Source of the DNA: Pyrus communis
Lineage: Eukaryota > Streptophyta > Magnoliopsida > Rosales > Rosaceae
Reading direction: 5' to 3'
Assembly: GCF_963583255.1 (NCBI RefSeq)
Contig: NC_084811.1
Coordinates: 20,851,742-20,915,741, forward strand
Length of the DNA stretch: 64,000 nucleotides
The notes beneath the pieces are model-generated. The model saw nothing but the letters and a program-made list of their open reading frames with translations. It was not told the origin of the DNA and did no database searches. Of this stretch, positions 44,640 to 56,793 are shown one piece after another. Every line of letters starts with the position of its first letter. Position 1 is the stretch's first letter. The position numbers and the translations under genes were made by a program.

Positions 44640-45770
44640 GTAAGCACCACGAAGAATGTCAAAAGAGATCGAGGAAAAAGTCAAAGAAGAGATTGAAAGG
44701 TAGTAAAGGCTGGATTTATTAGGCCTACCAAATATGTAGAGTGGTTGGCCAACATTGTACCTATATTTAAAGCTATAACTAAAGCAATTCGGTGTTGTGT
44801 TGACTATAGAAACATCAATGAAGCCACACCTAAAGATAAATACCACATGCCCATGGCTGACCTATCCATAGACGTAATTGCAAAACACAAAGTTCTATCT
44901 TTCATGGATGGAAATGCTGGTTATAATCAAATAAAAATGGCTAAAGAATATATACATAAGACAACTCTTAAATGCCCAAGCCATGTTGAAGCATATGAAT
45001 ACTTGGTAATGCCATTCGGGCTAAAAAATGCTGGAACAACTTATCAGAGAGCAATGAATGCCATTTTCCATTACTTGATTGGTTACATGGAAGTATACAT
45101 TGATGACATCGTAGTGAAGTCCAAAACTGAAGAACAACACTTATTAAACCTCAGGCAAGCCTTAACAAGAATAAAGATCCATAAGTTGAAGATAAATCCA
45201 AAGAATTGTGCTTTTGGGGTAAAAGCGAGCAACTTTTTGGGTTTCCTTGTTCATCAGAGAGGGGTAGAGGTGGATAAAAACAAAGCTCGAACAATAATGA
45301 AGTCACATCCGCCTATCAATAAGGTACAGTTGCAGAGGCTTTTGGGGAAAATCAACTTCTTGAGAAGATTCATTGCTAACTTAGCGGGTAAGATTCAGCC
45401 ACTAACTACTCTGTTAAGATTAAAAGATAAAGAAGAGTTCGAGTGAGGACCACCACATCAAGAGGCTTTCGACAACATAAAAACTTACTTGACCTCTCCA
45501 TCAGTGCTTATGCCACCTCAGAGAGGGAAACCTTTAAAGCTTTATATTTCTGCCTTAGAGAAGTCAATGGGAAGCTTACTAGCTTAAAATAATGAAGGTG
45601 GGAAGGAACAAGCAATATACTACCTTAGTAGAATCCTTAATGAGGTAGAAACAAGATATACCCCGGTGTTTAGCCTTATACTTCACTGCTTGTAAGTTAA
45701 GGCATTACATGTTGCCTTGTCATATCCACATTATTGCTAAGATAGATGTAATCAAGTACATGCTGCCAAA
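44640..45770 (+). pseudogene. Tat reverse transcriptase and first RNase H
   Basis: RT at 44745-45446: CVDYRNINEATPKDKYHMP, SFMDGNAGYNQIKMA, EYLVMPFGLKNAGTTYQRAM and the catalytic VYIDDIVVKSK (about 45094), all the expected acidic residues being present in this 233-residue open stretch. RNase H continues after a stop at 45444-45446 (KPLKLYISALEKSMGSLLA, YYLSRILNEVETRYTP), with further stops. An expected N-terminal stretch before 44745 is interrupted at 44701-44703. Confidence 0.85.
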
Positions 45771-46034
45771 GCCATGTTGACTAGAAGAATTAGAAAATGG
45801 ATTCTAGCACTATCAGAGTTCAGTTTTCAATATGTGCCTCAAAGAGTTATCAAAGGGCAAGCAATTGTAGACTTCTTAACTAAATACCAAGAGGATCAGG
45901 ATAAGTTTATCAATGTCCCAGGAACTCTAGAGGTGGCTAGTCTTTGGATCTCACCAAGCAATGCCTTCTCGGATAAGGAAGAATGTATTCAACAACAAAT
46001 AAAAAAGATAGCTAGTCTCTGGGTTACTTCTTAG

Positions 46035-46503
46035 AGATTGTATTTTGATGGATCTTGCACTTAAAAGGCTGCTGGAGCTGAGATTGTCATCATTAATCCT
46101 AAAGGAATTCATCATTGCTATACATTCATTCTGAATTATCAAGAAACTATCAACAATCGGGTAGAGTATAAGGCACTGATAATTGGCCTAGAAATCTTGA
46201 TAGAGTTGGGGGCAACTGAAGTTGAAGTGTTTGGTGATTCAGAGTTGGTGATTAATTAGTTAAATGAAGAATACAAGTGCAGACACATTACCATGGCTGG
46301 TTACTATTTGGTATCAACACAGTTACTAAGCTATTGGGGCACTGAGATATCAGTCAACCATATCTCCAGAGAATCAAATTCAATTGCCAATGAGATGGCA
46401 CAATTGGCATCTAGAGCACAGATCCAAGAAAGGAAGTTTGGAGAGGATATAGAAGTTCATAAAAGAAATTTCCTTCTATCTTTGAAAGAGGATTCATCCT
46501 AGA
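46035..46503 (+). pseudogene. Additional (archaeal-type) RNase H of the Tat element
   Basis: YFDGSCT (about 46042), NNRVEYKALIIGLEILIELG (about 46153-46212), VFGDSELVIN (about 46230-46255) and a C-terminal NEMAQLAS region. These hold the D, E and D of a second RNase H placed between pol RNase H and integrase, as in Tat elements. Stops after T at 46063-46065 and at 46258-46260 break it. Confidence 0.82.
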
Positions 46504-46539
46504 TGTGATGATTAAGGAGCCAGAGACTAAAGATTAGAG

Positions 46540-47812
46540 ATCACCTATTGCTCAATACTTGAAAGGTCATTCTTTCCCCACAAGTAAGAAGAATAGGCAA
46601 CAAGCAACTAAGTATGTTTTATGGGAGGAAAATCTACTGAGAAAGTCTACAGATGGATTGTTGTTAAAATGCTTAGGCCAAGAAGGGTCAATGAGAGTGA
46701 TGGCCGAAGTACATGAAGGAATCAGTGAGGTACATCAAGCTGGAATCAAGATGAGGTGGTTGCTTAGGAGATATGGTTATTTTTGGACCGACATGGAGAA
46801 AGACTGCAAGGTCTATGCCCGAGGGTGTGAAAATGGTCAAAGACATGGACCTCTCCAACATGTGCCCTCAATACCTTTGAACCCTATAGTCAAACATTGG
46901 CCCTTCAGAGGGTAAGCTATGGACTTCATCGGGCAAGTATATCTAGCCTCTAGCAAAGGGTACACATTCATAATAGTGGCAACGGATTACTTCACCAAAT
47001 GGGTAGAAGCCTCAGCTGTGAAGACTATCACCTCAACTGTTGTCAAAAAGTTCATTGAAACCAAAATCTTACACAGATTTGGGGTGCCCGAGACAATTGT
47101 TACAGACCGCCTGCCATTTTTTATTTCAAAGGAAGTAGAGTAGTTTGCAAGTAAGTTCAAGATAAAGATGATCCAATCTAGTCCTTACTACCCCCAGTCA
47201 GATGGTCAAGCAGATGCCAGCAACAAGATTTTGGTGAATATTATTAAAAGAATGGTGACAGATAATCCATAGAAGTGGCATAAGAAGTTAGGAGACACTT
47301 TGTGGGCTTATAGAACTTCCAAGAGGGCAGGAACTGGAACTACTCTGTATGTTTTAACCTTCTAACAAGATGTTGTACTCCTCATGGAGATTAATGTAAG
47401 TTCTGTTAGGATTTAAAACTAGTTTGGGTTGCACAGTGAAAAATACATTCAGGCTATATGTCAAGGAGTTGAAGATTTAGATGTAGGCCGAGTTGAAGCC
47501 TTAAATAAGATTCAAGAAGGGAAGAGAGCTGTTGCTCGAGCATACAATAAGAAGGCAAAATTAAAAACCTTAAAAGAATGAGAGATAGTATGGAAGGCAA
47601 TCTTGCCTTTGGGAGTTCAAGTTAGAGGCTTTAGGAAGTGGAGTCCTACTTGGGAATGTCCTTTCATTATTTACCAAGCACTGGATAAGGGAGGATATTA
47701 CTTGGCAGATTTGGAGGGAAACTTGCAACAACATCCAGTTAATGCTAAGTTTTTAAAGAAATATCATCCAACTCTGTGGGATGTCAGAGATTGTTATATT
47801 GAAGAGGGTTAA
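46540..47812 (+). pseudogene. Tat integrase
   Basis: HHCC-like zinc domain (HEGISEVHQAG...CKVYARGCENGQRHG, about 46710-46850), core with MDFIGQVYLASSKGYTFI (about 46920) and TIVTDRLPFFISK (about 47095), and SSPYYPQSDGQADASNKIL (about 47178-47235). The last should contain the catalytic Glu (GQAEASNK), but Asp is encoded. The C-terminal part WSPTWECPFIIYQALDKGGY is at about 47639. Stops at 46913, 47141 and 47269 also disable it. Confidence 0.85.
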
Positions 47813-47819
47813 GATTGAA

Positions 47820-50800
47820 GATAGATGGTGTAGTAAGACTTCAATGTAAAGTAGGAAGTAACACAAGTGAAGGGAAAGAAGAAACTTATTTCATTCCATA
47901 TAAAGATTACAATGGCCCTAGCCTAACAAATTTACATCTTCACCTAGAGTGATTATTCTGGAATGATAAGTTTGCATAATTATAAAGATTCTGCTAGGCT
48001 TGGCCAAAACTGTGCTGCTGTTGACAAGTTGAGATTCAACATCCTCCATCTCCAAATTTGCTTTCTTCACTTCCTCAATTTGTTGACGAAGTTTGCTGAG
48101 TAGAGTAGTTTGTTCAGCTTTCAACACAGCAAGCTACTCCTCTAGCTTCTGCATCTCAGAAGTCGTCACCTTGATCCTCTCCTCTGTAGCTGAACCTTCA
48201 TCCACCAACTGCTGGATATGAGCTGAAGTACTGGTTTATTTCACCATGAAGAACCTTAGCTTGCCTCTTAGCCGCTGATGTTGATCCCTCAACGCCCTCA
48301 AGTTCTTGAAGTAAAATAAGAATGAATTATATTGAACTTTAGATAATTGATCATCCTTGAAAAGATCAGTGATGGCCTTCTTTACGTCATAGGGAGCCTT
48401 GAGGCTAAAGGAAGCTAAGAATTCTCTCCTGGACCAATCTTGGAAAATTCGACGTTCATCGAGGAAATCTTGGGGCTCAGAGGGATGCCTTGAAGATCTT
48501 AGTCTTGTATTGAGTTGCTAAAACTCTTTAAAAAGCTCGGGCAATGATGCTGTGCTAAAAATAGGTGCAAGGGAAAAAGGCAGTGTTCTTGCTCCTTTAG
48601 AAGGTGCAATTGTGGAAACAGTCTCAACAAATGGAGAAACCCGATGGGTAGGAATGGCGGTGGTCTTAGTCTTCTTCTTAGGCCTAGGGATAGGGATCCC
48701 TATGACCCCAGAAGCCAGAGGAGGTCGGGGAAGTTCTGTTTTGCGTACTAGTGGATATTTGCCTGAATCTTCTCTAAGACCCTGCTACAATCCAAAATAA
48801 ATAAAGTGAGAAGGTAGCCCTTGAATAAGGTTAAAAAAAAAATGAGAAAAGAGAAAAAGACTTACCTGAGTTGAACCTGAAATCTTAGAAGTAAGTAGAT
48901 GAGTTGTGACACTTGGTTGCTGAGAGGGATCGTTCCTGCTTACTGGAGAAGGACGAAGTGTGCCCGAATCTTCACTAAAGGCCTATAAATATCAAGGATA
49001 AAGTGCAAATGTCAGTAACTAGTTTACGAAAAGAAGGAAAATAGAGATAAGAGGTACTATACCCGAGCAGGATCTTGAGTAAAGAAATAGAGCTCCTCTG
49101 TGGTGGTTGCTGGTTGAGGAGAAGTCTGTGGGCTAGTCACTCCTGAGACCACAGGGATCTCAATGACTATAGGCTCCCCAAATACTGATGTTGTTGGTAG
49201 ATAAGACTCATGTGCTGGGGAAGATTGGAAAAAGCAAAAGAAAATAAGTATAGAAGGAATGAGACTTCAAGTATAAAAATGTTAAAAGAAAATGCTCACT
49301 AAGTTACTGTTGTCTTCCACAAAATGCAGCATTTCCTCAGTTGTTGGGTCAAACTGGGATGTAGGAGCCACCACCAAAGGAGGAGAAGTTGAAGGAATTG
49401 AAGTGGAACTTTGCCCGACTAAAGGAACTGATGCCTTAGTCTTCTTCTAAAGGAAGAAACAAAGAAGTTAGCCAATAATTGAAGAGTCAGGAAAAATGCA
49501 ATAGAAGAGAAAAAAGATATACATCGGGTTGTTTAGCCTGAGGAGGAGAAACATGTGCTGCTCGGGCAGAAAGTGAAGAGACCTCGGGCGGAGAGATATT
49601 TTCTTCCCTTATGGCATATTTCAGGCAATTGGGCAGAAAATTAATACAAAAACACGTTAAGAAGAAAGGTGAGAACTTCGAAAGAAGGACTTGAGATGTA
49701 GGCCATACCTCTAGCTCTTCAAGAGTGGAACTAAGAAGCTCTCTAGCCTTTTGGTGCATCTTTGCACCCAATGGCTCCTCCCGTGATATAAAAGTAGGCT
49801 TCTTGGTTGCCTGGGGCCCTAGTTATGAAGAGAGAAGTGGTTAACTCATCGAATGAAGATGACAGTTGAGGAAAATTAAAATAAAGCAAACTTACTGGAA
49901 GACTTTTATTTCTTTCTGCCCCTTTCAACTGAAGGAGTAACGGAGGGCTTGGAAGATTTTGATGCTCTCGAAGCCTGGGCTCTAGTCATTTTCTTGGTGG
50001 GAGTTGCCCGCGGACCTGGGATGGAGAATTGAGCTCGAGGTTGCTCTTCGGGCTCGGATTCTGAGGTTTCTACAACTGATTCCCTCGTCCTCCTTGGAGC
50101 CCGAGTTTCTGGTGCAGGCTTTGCCTCACCTTCAAAATCTCCAAAAAGCTCGAAAAGGTCCTCGACATATCCCGCTATATGACTATAGCCAGTTTTTTGC
50201 CTTGTAGCTTCAGCTGTAGCCTCCTCAAGAACAAGTGTGTCTTCAGCATCTTTTTCTTGCCCAATGTCCACCATTCCAGTATTGCCTTAGGCTACAAGGT
50301 TTAAAAGCAGCAAGAGGATGGTCAGTGGAGGCCAAGTTATAAAATAAGCATAGAATACAAAGTTAAGGGAAATAAAAGATACCTATCAGAAGCAGCTGAT
50401 TCTTCTGATGAATCATCTCCTTCTAATCTTTAAGTTCTCTTGACTTTGGATAAGATCTGATTGTGAGATGCTAGAAGAGACGGTCATGAGATTCCCTGAG
50501 ATCCCTTTCGTACTTCTTGAACCACATTGCTTCCCACCATAAAGAGAAAGATGAGGTGCATTTGAAATTTAGAGCCATAGGTGATGAGTCCATATTATAC
50601 TATATATTTTACCCTAATCTTAGTACTAATTTATTAGTTATTTTGGTAGAATTTTGATACTTTGGATTATATTTTCAATGTAGGACATTCAACCTCCTTT
50701 GGAGCTAAAAGTGAACAAACGGACGAATTTTGGAGTGATTCCAATTGGAGAATGTTTGTGTGCCTTTCAAGATGATTGTATCAAAATTTCAAGTTTTTCT

Positions 50801-53558
50801 ACCAAGCCATTTGACCGTGGCGATGAAATTAAGGTCCAGAGCGCAGATTTCCCAAATTGACATTTCTGGACGTTTTGGGCATTTTGAAGGTCAAGATGGC
50901 GTATTTTGAGGAAGATACCTTCTGAAAATTTGTAGGAGACGTCTTCAAATTTAAAAAGAGACCTTTTGGGACCAAATCGGAGTTGATTTGGTCAGTCAAA
51001 AGTGTGATTTTCTGAGAAGTCCGAATTTTAGTTTAAATTGGAAACCTTTTATTTTCTGTTTTATTTTATTTTATTATGTTTCCTAGTTTTATTCTAAGAC
51101 CTTTTCTAGGAAGGATTTTATTTTGTAGTAGTATAAATAAGGCTTTTTAGCCATTAGGTTAGAAGGGGAAAAACGCAATACTTGGCTTTAGAGAGCTTTT
51201 GACAATTCAAGTTTATTTTCAAGGTGTTTTCTATCCATGTTTTTAATAATATTTTGTTTTATGATTGTTCGTAACTAGTTTCGTTTGTTAGGGTGAGACC
51301 ACGAGCCTTAGCAAGAATATGCAGTTTCTTTTCAATTTACTTATGATATTACCTTGCCTTAGCAAGAATATGCAGTTTCATTTCAATTTACTTATGATAT
51401 TATGCATGTAGGTTTTGAATTGTTAATCATTGTGCTTTAACTGTATCTATATCTTAATGCTTAGCTACCATTAGGATGTTTAGATAAGTAATTGGATGCA
51501 ATTTTGGCGGAGGGCTGTCCCTAAAATTGACTAAGGCTTCTTGTGGTTAACATGTGTAACTACTTAAGATGGACGACACGTCTTAGGAGTTATATGGTTT
51601 TTCAAAAGGTTTTCACAAAATTTAATGAGTTTTGCATGTTCACATTCGATCTGGATGCCATGGAGGGGTTGCATGTTAGATATACATTATATGTTGGGGG
51701 TTCCAAGCAGGGCATACTTTAGGAAAACTAACCTTCAAAATATGCATGTGTAATTCATAAGGAATTAGAAGAACTATGTAGGATTGTTAAGGGGACGGCG
51801 GAACCCTAGGCTTTTACAATTTGGTTTTCAAAACGTTTTCCTTTGTTTTCTTTACTTAGCTAATTTCTTTAACCTTTTTAATTAAATTCGTTTTTATTAT
51901 TTTTAAATTCAAAACCAACCTCTTCCAAACTTTGTTTTCAAATAATTAATTAGGATTTGGTTTTAACATAAATTATTCATTCAATTCCTGTGGAAAAATG
52001 AACTTGCTTGAGCTGCTATACTATGACAACCTTGTATTCTTGCAAGTATTTTTAAGTGTTTTTATCACTACTTTTGTAGGTGGTAAAAATCCTATCAATA
52101 GGCTTGCAAGCAACCTTGCTCAATATTTCGAGACTGTGTCAGGCAGCCTGGACAGTGTTTTCTTGTGGTGAGCGAAGGCAATAGGAGGTGCCGCATTGTA
52201 CTGAGTCAAAGAAGGGGCACCGGGATGGCTTGTCTAAACCCCAACTATCTAGCATAAAAGTTGGGGGTGGTAGACCTCTAGCCCGTGCTCATAGCTGTTT
52301 CCCTTTACTCCCTAAGTAAGGTTCCTCGACTAAATGCAGCTGATGAACCTCTCATTGCAGAAAGGGTTGGCATCCTCCCCAAGGCATAATAGAAAGCTTG
52401 GTTAGAAAACCAAAGGTATCTTTTTAACACCGAGGCTCCCTACTCCAAATCTGCCCAAGTCTTGCAGACTCTGAAAAAATAAAGGCAGGAGAAGTAGTAG
52501 AGTGGTTGGTAGGAGATGCTTTAGCCGGATGCAGCAGGAGCAACTCCCTTGGGGAATTCGAGATTGGGTGCCCGAAGCTTGGGGAAATACCATTGAAGCC
52601 ATAATTGGACCATCTAGGTAGGCCCATTGAGATTGGTTTCAAATGGTTATCCCTGAGTTATCTCAAAGAGAAGATGAAAGAGATGAGAGAGAAGGAAAGG
52701 GCCCGTGGCCATGTCTTCGAAGTTGTTCAGGGCTTCCACCAGAGGAATCCACTCCACTTTTACTCCCTTGGACTTATTGTGGAAAACGTGTTTATTGAGC
52801 CAGTAGAGGAGGAAGTACATGTGTTCCTGATCTTTGTTGGCAGTAGAAGAGTAAGGGCCAAAAAGCTTTTTGGTAAACGGGATGAAGCTTGCAAATGAGG
52901 TTCCGTAGCTCTTAAAAGTTGAAGAGTTGTACTCCATTTAAATAAAGGAGTCAGGGCTGCCAGAGCTATCTACAGTTGGGCTAGAAGAGGGAAACCAGTC
53001 ATGGGTGACATCCACAACCCTGCCCAATGGCCTTAGCCTGAAGACCTATGCCATATCTAGGATGGTTGGGCACATGGGGCCCATGCTGAAGTCGAAATTG
53101 TTGGTGCCCGAATTCCAGAAAAGAAGTGCAGTTGTCAGTAGCTCGAGTTTAGCAATCATAGTAGTCTTAGATAACATAATTAACTTGCATATGCCATTAT
53201 TCATCCATTTTTGCTTGAAGGTAAGCTCAAGCTCATTGATCCACTGCACCTATGATTCATCACTTATCAAAGGGAATCTTCATCGATGGGTAGACCATTT
53301 AGAGGCCGAGATGCCAAACTTGGCTAAGAAGGGTTTTGGGGTGAACCATTTCTCTTTGGGCATGTTATTTTCCACGGTGATTGGAACCTAGGAAGTTCAT
53401 ACAAGTCCTAGAGAGTGCACACCTTCCTTCTCAAAGAAAAGCAAGGTTTGCAAACCAGCCTGAGGGCGATGAAGGCCATTAAATCTATAGCACATGGTGG
53501 CAATTCCCTCACCAGTCTTGTAGGAAAATTGGGTTCGAGCAACTATTTTTGCTACCAT
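47820..53558 (-). pseudogene. Antisense plant-mobile-domain (PMD) gene of the Tat element
   Basis: Reads opposite to gag-pol, starting MVAKIVARTQFSYKTGEGIA at 53558. The PMD/aminotransferase-like domain spans about 53400-52400: ALLFWNSGTNNFDFSMGPM, PTILDMAQVF-like, KSYGTSFASFIPFTKK, then NLNGPTMVQLWLQWYFPKLR and TWADLEGASVLKRYLWFSNQ across stops. PMD proteins such as Arabidopsis MAIN and MAIL1 act in silencing of transposons; element-borne PMD genes are known. After the solo LTR (50582-52097) the gene goes on with GT-AG introns at 50292-50382, 49819-49895 and from 49708, an acidic/Ser-rich exon (LFELFGDFEGEAKPAPETRA) and a coiled-coil end near 48127 (LLSKLRQQIEEVKKANLEME). Stops in the PMD part, for instance after SLGLV at about 53390, make it a pseudogene. 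The 3' end is approximate. Confidence 0.75.
50582..52097 (+). mobile_element. Solo LTR (1516 bp) inside the antisense PMD gene
   Basis: Starts TGATGAGTCC and ends AAAAATCCTATCA with exact target duplication ATAGG (50577-50581 and 52098-52102). It is the same family as 21686-23402. It inserted after the Tat element had landed, so it is the youngest layer here. It contains a 42-base or so direct repeat (CCTTAGCAAGAATATGCAGTT at 51305 and 51357). Confidence 0.95.
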
Positions 53559-53875
53559 TGGATTGTGAAAAGAAGTTGGAATTGGGGAAGCAAGAGCTAA
53601 GAAGGCAAAGAGAAATTTTTGGAAGTTTTGAAGGCTGTGAGAATTCTGGAAAGCTTTGGAAATTCGAAGGTTTGGAAATGCTAAGGTACTTGGTCGAGGA
53701 GTTTAAGTAAGGATTATAAAGTAAGTGGTTAGTTAACGTTTATAATCATGGGTTAGTGCAAGGGTTTTAGTTAACAACCGCTGTCTTAAATGGCCAAGTC
53801 TTGAGTGAAGGCATGCGACTACTATTTAATCATTAATAACGCCTCAATTTGCATACTGAACAATGAATAAGGCAC

Positions 53876-54718
53876 TGTTTGGGTTAATATTTGAATAATG
53901 GACTTAAATGAAGAAAGGCCCAAGGATATCAAATTAAAGAGGACTTGCCCGAAGCCCAACATTTTGCCCAGAAGCAAACTAAAGCCTTCTCAACCAAGAT
54001 ACAAGCCACGTGCTTACAATTGAAATGACAAGCGATGAAGACCAACCTACTATCAGCCAAAAAGCACTTTCCAGTGGCATTCAAGTAAAAAGAATGATGA
54101 CTCATCATACTCCAAATGCTTTTGGGCAAGAGCAAAGCTATTGCAGTCGGGCTAAACTACCTATGAAAGGAAGAAGAGACAACAAGGGCAATGACACTCA
54201 ACCAATCAATCAAACAAACATACAAACTCTGCTCTCAAGACAGATTTGCATCCAAAAGCTGTAATCAGCCTAGATCTCAGTTCTTTTAACAATAGTTTCC
54301 TTAGACAGCTATTTTTTGTCTAGTTTATTAGCTCTGTTATTCACCTGCTAGTATCAATCTCCTTTGTAGTTTATGTACAACTCATTTCTAGTCATCTAGT
54401 TGACAAGCAATCTACAATACCGGTCATTTACTTTCCTCTATCATTTACACTTCTAGCAACCTTGTCATTTACATGTTGTTACATTTCTCCACATAAGTAA
54501 GGTCCTTATCTTTAAGGCAAAGAAAGAACCTTGATTTGAGCCACTCCAACTCAATAGCACAATCTCTTGGTTAGAAGTTGAACTCAGGTGCAATCTTAAT
54601 CATTCAAATCCCATCTACTAGCGGTATTTAGTAGTGGCACGCTCGCAACCACAAGTTTCTTGTTTGAGTAAATTCCTGGTATGCCTGTGAGGCCCATGGC
54701 GAATTTAGGGGGCAAACA
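53876..54718 (+). repeat. 3' LTR of the Tat element (843 bp)
   Basis: TGTTTGGGTTAATATTTG to TAGGGGGCAAACA, followed by GAAGT. I could not see a convincing polypurine tract just before 53876. This LTR may also provide the promoter region of the antisense gene. Confidence 0.9.
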
Positions 54719-55528
54719 GAAGTGCTTGGAGGAGGTGAAAGCAGCAACAACAATTATAAAGCCCAACGCTTTACTTCCATATAACATCCTACGCTATCTG
54801 GAAGATGGCAATATTAGGGAAGCGGTAAAGCTTCAATGGAAGGCAATGGTGTAAAAGGTCAAGGAGGGCAGCAAATTCAAAAACTGCTGGGCTGTATGTG
54901 ACAACGGTTGGTGCCAATCAAGAAGTTTAAGTTTGGGACTTTTGGTGTATGAACTGAGTAAAGAGCCATGGAACCGAAAAATGATGAATTTCAGTCTGCC
55001 TGATTCCCGCTGTAAGTTTATTCCGCCCATTCATTTTTTGCCCTAGCTGCAATCCATTCAAGGCTCGACGATGTTAAGTCCAAGTTCTTCTTTCTGATGA
55101 GAATGGAGATGGGAATGGACATAAGCAGCATATGTATTGATTTACAAATGGTGTTTGATGCGATCTTGGAAGTGGCTGTCAAGGAGAATTTGAAGCCAGA
55201 GCAAATGATCAAGAAGCTATTTCTGTTCATCGACTGCGCATGCTATGATTGGAAGGGTTACGAGACTCTGTATGAGGCTGTACGGAGCATGTTCGAGGAC
55301 AAGGGGTATGAGGATGATGCGGTGCCACACATTGTGATTTGGGATTTATGGTGGGGGTATCGTTCTCCATCCTTTGATTTTCCTCGTAGAGGGGTGACGG
55401 TGTTACGTGGTTACTCCGAAAATTTGGTGAAATTCTTCTTGGACAATGGTGGGGATTTTCGCCCTCACCATCTCATGGAAGTAGCTATTGCCGACAAAGA
55501 ATATCACACTCTTGCTGTAGTCGACTGA
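54719..55528 (+). pseudogene. DUF2828 paralog C, C-terminal fragment
   Basis: Continues the gene after the Tat element (GAAGTGCTTGGAGGAGG, B: GAAGTACTTGGAGGAGG). A stop replaces Gln at 54853-54855, another stop follows FLP at about 55042-55044, and a frameshift lies near 55070. 55097-55528 stays open (ICIDLQMVFDAILEVAVKEN, then QMIKKLFLF, ending in EYHTLAVVD). The MIDAS position reads CDNGWCQS, so D-x-S-x-S is lost, as in paralog B. The 3' flank up to about 56040 matches the flanks of A and B. Confidence 0.92.
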
Positions 55529-55813
55529 CTGACTGACTCACTCAATCATCCGGTCCCTCCTTTTGCATTGGCGATAGCATTGGCATTGGAATTGGATTGA
55601 TGATCTATATGATCTTCTGCGATCTGATTGTTCATCATTTCTTACTTACCGCTGTTTCCAAGTAGAATTTACACTAATAAGTAACCTTTATTAGGAAGAA
55701 GAGATATCCTATGTGTGTCTGTCTGTATTAACCAGATGTGGTTTAGATTCATTCCAGAGCTCTCTCTCAACTTTACGTAACGTTAGAAATAATCTTCATG
55801 TAACTTATAAATA

Positions 55814-55967
55814 AGGGAACTTTAACAAAAAGCTCCAAATACTGTTCACTTTAACGAAAAGTCACATTTTTACACTAAAAAGTCAATCCTAGTACTATTC
55901 ACTTTACCCTTTATTTTGTCATTATCGTTAAAACTCAAAGTTTTCAAGCCCTTTTCATTAGTTTTCC
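55814..55967. mobile_element. Small MITE, 154 bp, with 9-bp target duplication
   Basis: AGGGAACTTTAACAAAAAG to GCCCTTTTCATTAGTTTTCC, with loosely inverted ends. TTATAAATA is exact on both sides (55805-55813 and 55968-55976), the 9-base duplication of Mutator-type elements. The matching 3' flanks of A and B lack it, confirming an insertion. Confidence 0.85.
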
Positions 55968-56044
55968 TTATAAATAATCATGTGTTTTAGTATCCTTAAT
56001 TTTATTGTTTCCTAGGTTAGTTGGCTACCAACATGCAGGGCCGT

Positions 56045-56790
56045 TTGAGATTTTAAAGGTCCTATGCAAAATTTGTAAAAGGGTCCCTCTTTAAGATAAT
56101 TTTAAGTTAATAAAAAAGGGGACATGTATTGATGCTAGGAAACATTCACTTAAACCAAAACAAAGTCACTTAGTACTATGGTCTAGTTGATACTCATCTT
56201 CACTTGTAAGTGAGAGATCTTAGACTCGATTCTCGCCAAAAGCGAATTTGAACCACATTACTGCTAGCCCATTGTGAGGCTTAGCTCGATTTTCCACCCC
56301 CTTAGTGTAGATAATGTCGTTCATTCAACAACAAAAAAGCTTTTTTTCCACTAAGTGGGGTTGGCTGGATGAATCTTAGAATGTCATTCCGCTTGGTTCT
56401 GTGCCACGTCTTCCGCTGGATCCAAGTACTACATCTAGATAATGTCGTTCGTTAAAATAAAATAAAAAAAAAAAAAAGTTCAAAACAAATTTTAGCACTC
56501 ACTGATTACATGTTTACAAATGTCATTAATGATAAGTAAAAAAAAAAAGCTACAAACATAATCTTCACTAATTAATCAAAAGTAGTTCTATCTTAAACAA
56601 CCAAACATTAAAAAATAAAAAAATAAAAATTTAATTTAATTTAAAAAAAAACTTCACAACTCTAACTTTAAAGTTTCACTTAAATATGTAACATTATTAT
56701 ATAATAAAATTAAGAAACTGTCATTTTTTAGGGTGTTATTATTGACACTCAAAATATCTTATTGTACTCCAAAATTTTTATATTTAGAAA
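56045..56790. repeat. Dispersed repeat related to the 59709-60409 insertion
   Basis: GGGCCGTTTGAGATTTTAAAGGTCC to TTTTTATATTTAGAAA parallels the first part of 59709-60409 (GGGTCCCTCTTTAAGATAA, CACTCACTGATTACATG-like, AAAAAAGCTACAAACATAA). It contains the SINE at 56165. The right end is lost at the next MITE. Confidence 0.7.
56165..56480 (+). mobile_element. tRNA-derived SINE (316 bp)
   Basis: A-box-like TGGTCTAGTTGAT (56181-56193) and B-box-like ACTCGATTCTCGCC (56224-56237) at tRNA spacing, then a 3' A-rich end (56453-56477). The target duplication CAAAACAAA is exact (56156-56164 and 56481-56489), and the related repeat at about 59826 has the empty site. No open frame. Confidence 0.88.
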
Positions 56791-56793
56791 GAA

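Larger units (their letters stand above)
40612..54718 (+). mobile_element. Tat-lineage Ty3/gypsy retrotransposon with antisense PMD gene, 14.1 kb
   Basis: Inserted in paralog C with exact target duplication GAAGT (40607-40611 and 54719-54723). Sense strand: gag, protease, RT, RNase H, an additional RNase H, integrase. Antisense, between pol and the 3' LTR: a spliced plant-mobile-domain gene. The extra RNase H before integrase marks the Tat lineage. The 5' LTR is internally deleted. The first 210 bases of the two LTRs differ at roughly 16 sites by eye, so this is older than the LARD. All sense genes carry stops. Confidence 0.92.
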
